This document shows, one piece after another, positions 13,316 through 16,299 of a stretch of 16,299 nucleotides of DNA (position 1 is the stretch's first letter; every line of letters starts with the position of its first letter). Origin of the DNA: Gammaproteobacteria bacterium (GTDB taxonomy: Bacteria; Pseudomonadota; Gammaproteobacteria; SZUA-229). The DNA lies in the NCBI GenBank assembly GCA_026998145.1, contig JALTRC010000634.1, forward strand, positions 1-16,299, written 5' to 3'. The notes beneath the pieces were generated by a model. It searched no databases and was not told the origin of the DNA. It saw only the letters and a list, made by a program, of their open reading frames with translations. A program made the translations under genes and the position numbers.

Positions 13316-14827
13316 ATGAAGCAATCCCTACAGTTAAAAATCGGCCAGTCGCTCACCATGACGCCACAGTTGCAACAGGCCATTCGCCTGTTACAGCTAT
13401 CCAGCCTCGAACTGCAAACCGAAATCCAGGAAGTGCTGGAATCCAATCCCATGCTGGAAATGGATGAAGACAGCCCCAAACCGGATGCTAACGAAAACGA
13501 TACAGCTCAGGCCCCGAGCACCACAGAAAACGCCGATGGCGATGAAATACCGGCCGACAAGCTGGGCTCAGATACCGCCAATGTTGATATTAATGACAAC
13601 AGCGAAATTCCCGATGAGCTACCCGTCGATACCGCCTGGGATGATATTTACGACATCCCCAGCAGCGGCAGCAGCACCCCGGCTCCCATTGATGATGACA
13701 AGGCACGGGAGTTTCTGGAAAACCAGGAGGGTGCCACCAATAATCTGATCGATCACCTGTGCTGGCAATTGCAGATGACCCACATGAGCAATACGGATCA
13801 GGCCATTGCCATGGCGGTGATCGATGCCATTGATGAAGACGGCTACTTAAATGAATCGGTTGAATCCATTCACGGCGGTCTGGTGGAAGAGCTGGAAATC
13901 GAGCTGGATGAAGTCGAGGCGGTGCTGCATTTAATTCAGCACTTCGACCCTCTGGGCGTGGCCAGTCGTGATTTAAAAGAATGCCTGTTATTACAGATGG
14001 AACAGTTTTCCAGCGAACATGTTCCCGAGCTACCCAAGGCCCGCGCAATCGTAAAAGACTATCTGGATTTACTGGGCAGCCATGACTATGCCAAGCTGAA
14101 ACGCTATGCCCGTGTGTCGGAAGATGAGCTGGCGGCGATAATTAAATTTATCCAGACCTTGAATCCCCGCCCCGGTGCCAGCATTAATAAAGTATCGGCG
14201 CAATATGTGGTGCCGGATGTGTTTGTCAGTAAGGATAAAGGGCGCTGGAAAGTAGAACTGAATGTGGAAGCGGCGCCAAAGCTGAAAATCAACCCGGTGT
14301 ATGCCAGCTATATCACCCGGGGTAATCAGGACAAAGATAACACATTTATGAAAAATAACCTGCAGGAAGCACGCTGGTTTCTAAAAAGTTTGATGAGTCG
14401 CAACGAAACTTTAATGCGTGTTGCCACCTCTATTGTGGAGCACCAGCGAAATTTCCTAGAATACGGCGACGAAGGCATGAAACCACTGGTGTTACGGGAT
14501 ATAGCTGAAGAACTGGATTTACATGAATCCACTATTTCCCGGGTCACCACACAAAAGTACATGCATACACCGCGGGGAGTTTTTGAGTTTAAGTATTTCT
14601 TCTCCAGCCATGTGGGCACATCCGATGGTGGAGAATGTTCAGCCACGGCCATTCGAGCCATGATCAAAAAGCTGATTGATGAAGAAGATACCCACAAACC
14701 ATTGAGTGACAATAAAATTGCCAACACTTTGGTGGAACAGGGCATAAACGTGGCGCGTAGGACTGTGGCCAAGTACCGAGAAGCCATGAAAATACCGCCA
14801 TCCAATGAGCGTAAACGCCTCGCCTGA
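13316..14827 (+). CDS. rpoN: RNA polymerase sigma-54 factor
   Basis: Alternative sigma factor that directs RNA polymerase to -24/-12 promoters and needs AAA+ activators for open-complex formation. Region I is the Gln/Leu-rich MKQSLQLKIGQSLTMTPQLQQAIRLLQLSS with ESNPMLE around residues 1-48. Region II is a long acidic linker, about 48-130. The core-binding domain follows (FDPLGVASRDLKECLLLQ), then the helix-turn-helix (LRDIAEELDLHESTISRVTTQKYMHTPRGVFEFK). The RpoN box is ARRTVAKYRE at residues 480-489. At 503 aa it is longer than E. coli RpoN (477 aa), mainly through region II. The ribosome-binding site is weak (ATAAGA directly before ATG). It keeps the usual lptB-rpoN-hpf-ptsN order. Confidence 0.98.
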   Translation: MKQSLQLKIGQSLTMTPQLQQAIRLLQLSSLELQTEIQEVLESNPMLEMDEDSPKPDANENDTAQAPSTTENADGDEIPADKLGSDTANVDINDNSEIPDELPVDTAWDDIYDIPSSGSSTPAPIDDDKAREFLENQEGATNNLIDHLCWQLQMTHMSNTDQAIAMAVIDAIDEDGYLNESVESIHGGLVEELEIELDEVEAVLHLIQHFDPLGVASRDLKECLLLQMEQFSSEHVPELPKARAIVKDYLDLLGSHDYAKLKRYARVSEDELAAIIKFIQTLNPRPGASINKVSAQYVVPDVFVSKDKGRWKVELNVEAAPKLKINPVYASYITRGNQDKDNTFMKNNLQEARWFLKSLMSRNETLMRVATSIVEHQRNFLEYGDEGMKPLVLRDIAEELDLHESTISRVTTQKYMHTPRGVFEFKYFFSSHVGTSDGGECSATAIRAMIKKLIDEEDTHKPLSDNKIANTLVEQGINVARRTVAKYREAMKIPPSNERKRLA

Positions 14828-14857
14828 GGCAAACATAAACAAACTAAGGAGTCCTCC

Positions 14858-15187
14858 ATGCAAATGAATTTGACTGGACACCATGTAGAAATCACCGATT
14901 CTCTACGTAATTATGTAGAAGAAAAAATGCAGAAAATTGAACGCCATTTCGATAAGGTAACCAATAACCACGTGATTCTCACCGTAGAAGGTATTCGCCA
15001 GAAGGCCGAAGCCACAATTCATGTCAGCGGCAATGACATTTTTGCGGAAAGTACCGATGAAAATATGTATGCCGCCATTGACGCCATGGTGGACAAGCTG
15101 GATCGTCAGGTCAAAAAGCATAAAGAAAAAATAACCAACCATCATCACAAGCAGCCGGATCCGGCCAGCTTTACCGAAGCGGAATAA
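14858..15187 (+). CDS. hpf: Ribosome hibernation promoting factor, short form
   Basis: Binds the 30S decoding region in resting or stressed cells and promotes 100S ribosome dimers, with RMF in gammaproteobacteria. The 109-aa protein is the short HPF type, a single beta-alpha-beta-beta-beta-alpha domain. Family patterns are MQMNLTGHHVEITDSLRNYVEEKMQKIERHF, AEATIHVSGNDIFAES and NMYAAIDAMVDKLDRQVKKHKEK. The tail (NHHHKQPDPASFTEAE) is not conserved. A strong AAGGAG ribosome-binding site lies 7 bases before the ATG, stronger than that of rpoN, so HPF may be made in excess over sigma54 from the same message. It begins 30 bases after rpoN. Confidence 0.97.
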   Translation: MQMNLTGHHVEITDSLRNYVEEKMQKIERHFDKVTNNHVILTVEGIRQKAEATIHVSGNDIFAESTDENMYAAIDAMVDKLDRQVKKHKEKITNHHHKQPDPASFTEAE

Positions 15188-15386
15188 GGGTTCGTCTGAA
15201 GCAGAAGTTGCTGTATTCCCTGCCGTGGAATTAATTTCTGCTTCTGCCCTTTCAGGTCTGTCATGTTGCATTTTAAAGCGTTAAAATAAGCCCTCTTTAA
15301 ATTATTGCATGACAGCCTGACAGCCGGTTTCCTTTGTACCTGGCCGTTTACGTGGCGCCATGCAGCGTGTGATCCAGGTTTTATGA
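15188..15386 (+). other. Structured hpf-ptsN intergenic region
   Basis: A 199-bp gap inside an otherwise compact operon. It holds three inverted repeats. The first is GAAGCAGAA (15198-15206) with TTCTGCTTC (15236-15244), with a smaller ATTCC/GGAAT hairpin (15215-15231) in its loop. The second is CTGTCATG (15258-15265) with CATGACAG (15308-15315). The third, nested in the second, is ATTTTAA/TTAAAAT (15270-15287) with a 4-base loop. A tandem direct repeat follows at 15310-15325. Directly before ptsN lies an 8-codon frame (ATG at 15360, TGA at 15384-15386) whose stop abuts the ptsN ATG. I found no clear sigma70 or sigma54 promoter and no T-tract. It could be a processed or regulatory RNA element, an attenuator or a decayed repeat element. 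Confidence 0.45.
15310..15325 (+). repeat. Tandem 8-bp direct repeat
   Basis: Two perfect head-to-tail copies of TGACAGCC. The first copy overlaps the right arm of the CTGTCATG/CATGACAG inverted repeat. It may be an operator-like double site or slippage debris. Confidence 0.6.
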
Positions 15387-15857
15387 ATGGAAATTAGCCA
15401 ACTCATTTCTCCCGAGCGGGTTGTTTGTCTGAGCGGCATCAACAGTAAAAAACGTCTCCTTGAAAATCTCGGACAGTTATTATCCCTGGGCGCCGCAGGC
15501 ACCGACCCCACCGACATATTCCATCATCTGGTTGATCGTGAACGCCTGGGATCTACCGGCCTTGGGCATGGCGTGGCATTACCCCATGCCCGGATGGGCA
15601 AGCATGAAAAAGCCATTGGCGCCTTTATCAAACTGGATAAACCGGTCGATTTTGACAGCCCGGATGGCCAGCCCGCCGATTTGATTTTTGGTCTGCTGGT
15701 GCCCGAAGAACATACCTCCGAACATCTTGAAATTCTGGCCGCTCTTGCAGGCATGTTCTCCGACCATGAACTCAGCCAGTCCCTGCGAGAATGCAGCCGC
15801 AATGACGAGCTGTTTCAGCGTCTGTCCAGCTGGCAACAAACCGATAACAGCGGCTAA
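15387..15857 (+). CDS. ptsN: Nitrogen PTS EIIA component (EIIA-Ntr)
   Basis: Cytoplasmic phosphocarrier at the end of the PTS-Ntr chain (EI-Ntr, NPr, EIIA-Ntr), which regulates rather than transports; in other bacteria it affects potassium uptake, sigma54-linked functions and stress responses. Its 156 aa compares with 163 in E. coli. The phosphorylation motif is GLGHGVALPHAR, with H67 the likely phosphorylated histidine and H61 its partner. The segments RERLGSTGLG and LIFGLLVPEEHTSEHLEILAALAGMF are typical. An AGG-containing ribosome-binding site lies about 8 bases upstream. hprK follows after 6 bases. Confidence 0.96.
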   Translation: MEISQLISPERVVCLSGINSKKRLLENLGQLLSLGAAGTDPTDIFHHLVDRERLGSTGLGHGVALPHARMGKHEKAIGAFIKLDKPVDFDSPDGQPADLIFGLLVPEEHTSEHLEILAALAGMFSDHELSQSLRECSRNDELFQRLSSWQQTDNSG

Positions 15858-15863
15858 CACACT

Positions 15864-16299
15864 ATGATAGCAAAGCTGACCCCAAGGGATTTATACGATC
15901 ATCTTAAACAGAATATTGATATCCACTGGCTGGCCGGCTCCCTCAGTGCTGACAAAAACATCAAACGCAATTTACATCTCAGCGATCATGCCACACTCAT
16001 TGGCCACCTTAATTTAATTCATCCCAACCGCATACAGGTTATTGGTTTAACCGAATGGAACTATCTGGAAAAACTGCGTAAAAACACCCGGCAGGATACG
16101 CTCAAGCAGATTTTTTCACGGCATACCGCCGCCATTATTATTTCCGATGCCATTGAAGTGCCGGAAAATTTCATTCAACTATCTAACCAGCAGCAAATTC
16201 CCCTGCTCTCCAGCCAGCTTTCCAGTAGCGAACTGATTGATGCGGTGCGCTTTTATCTGGCCAGCATACTGGCCCAGAAAATCACCATGCATGGTGTGT
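15864..16299 (+). CDS. hprK: HPr kinase/phosphorylase, partial (C-terminus off the right edge)
   Basis: Bifunctional enzyme that phosphorylates and dephosphorylates a serine of HPr/NPr-type proteins. Only the N-terminal domain (145 residues) is visible. It includes IDIHWLAGSLSADKNI, NRIQVIGLTEWNYLEKL and the linker LLSSQLSSSELIDAVRFYLASILAQKITMHGV, which in the family leads directly into the catalytic part with the P-loop GxxGxGKS. That part lies beyond the window, so activity cannot be judged. Enteric bacteria have rapZ and ptsO after ptsN and no hprK. The ptsN-hprK order is typical of other proteobacteria and helps place this organism. No clear Shine-Dalgarno is present, so coupling to ptsN (6-base gap) is likely. 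Confidence 0.93.
   Translation, partial: MIAKLTPRDLYDHLKQNIDIHWLAGSLSADKNIKRNLHLSDHATLIGHLNLIHPNRIQVIGLTEWNYLEKLRKNTRQDTLKQIFSRHTAAIIISDAIEVPENFIQLSNQQQIPLLSSQLSSSELIDAVRFYLASILAQKITMHGV

Noticed and set aside
15353..15368. Sigma54-like sequence before ptsN (TGGCGCC...GC)
   Set aside because: GG and GC are 9, not 10, bases apart and the flanking bases do not match the consensus.
15188..15386. tRNA or other classical RNA gene in the hpf-ptsN gap
   Set aside because: The inverted repeats do not make a cloverleaf and no T-loop or CCA-type end is present.
1..16299. Mobile elements, CRISPR arrays or horizontally acquired islands
   Set aside because: No transposase, integrase, regular spaced repeats or flanking attachment-type repeats are seen; gene order is conserved housekeeping throughout.

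Overview
This window is a conserved cell-envelope and regulatory neighbourhood of a free-living or symbiotic gammaproteobacterium. Two divergent blocks meet near position 8,900. The gene orders mlaFEDCB-murA (minus strand) and yrbG-kdsD-kdsC-lptCAB-rpoN-hpf-ptsN (plus strand) match the equivalent E. coli region. Three differences point away from the enterics and toward deeper gammaproteobacterial lineages such as the Chromatiales/Thiotrichales type: murA is followed by hisG and hisD, HisG is the short form, and ptsN is followed by hprK. The exact taxon cannot be told from the sequence.

Minus strand, reading from 8,881 down to 1: a divergent DUF72-like gene (8291-8881); the phospholipid-transport operon mlaFEDCB (8217-5193), with a good sigma70-type promoter just upstream; then murA, hisG and hisD (5154-1951), packed tightly enough to be one transcription unit. 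A 218-bp spacer with a dRS3-like 20-bp palindrome follows. After it comes a small, translationally coupled operon: a 61-aa putative zinc-binding protein, a periplasmic thioredoxin-fold protein with a CPFC active site, and a TolC-family outer-membrane protein that runs off the left edge.

Plus strand, from 8,911 to the right edge: a CaCA-family Na+/Ca2+ exchanger (yrbG), two Kdo-synthesis enzymes (kdsD, kdsC), the LPS-transport genes lptC, lptA and lptB, then rpoN (sigma54), hpf (ribosome hibernation), ptsN (EIIA-Ntr) and the start of hprK. A near-consensus sigma54 -24/-12 element lies in the lptB-rpoN gap, which suggests rpoN may be transcribed by its own product. The 199-bp hpf-ptsN gap is unusually rich in inverted and direct repeats.

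The genes fit together as outer-membrane building and upkeep: Kdo for LPS, LPS export, phospholipid trafficking and peptidoglycan precursor synthesis. The sigma54/PTS-Ntr regulatory genes and two histidine-biosynthesis genes ride along. I see no wholly new system, mobile element, CRISPR array, tRNA or rRNA. The parts least explained are the small Zn-ribbon/thioredoxin/TolC operon, the sigma54-like site at rpoN and the structured hpf-ptsN spacer.
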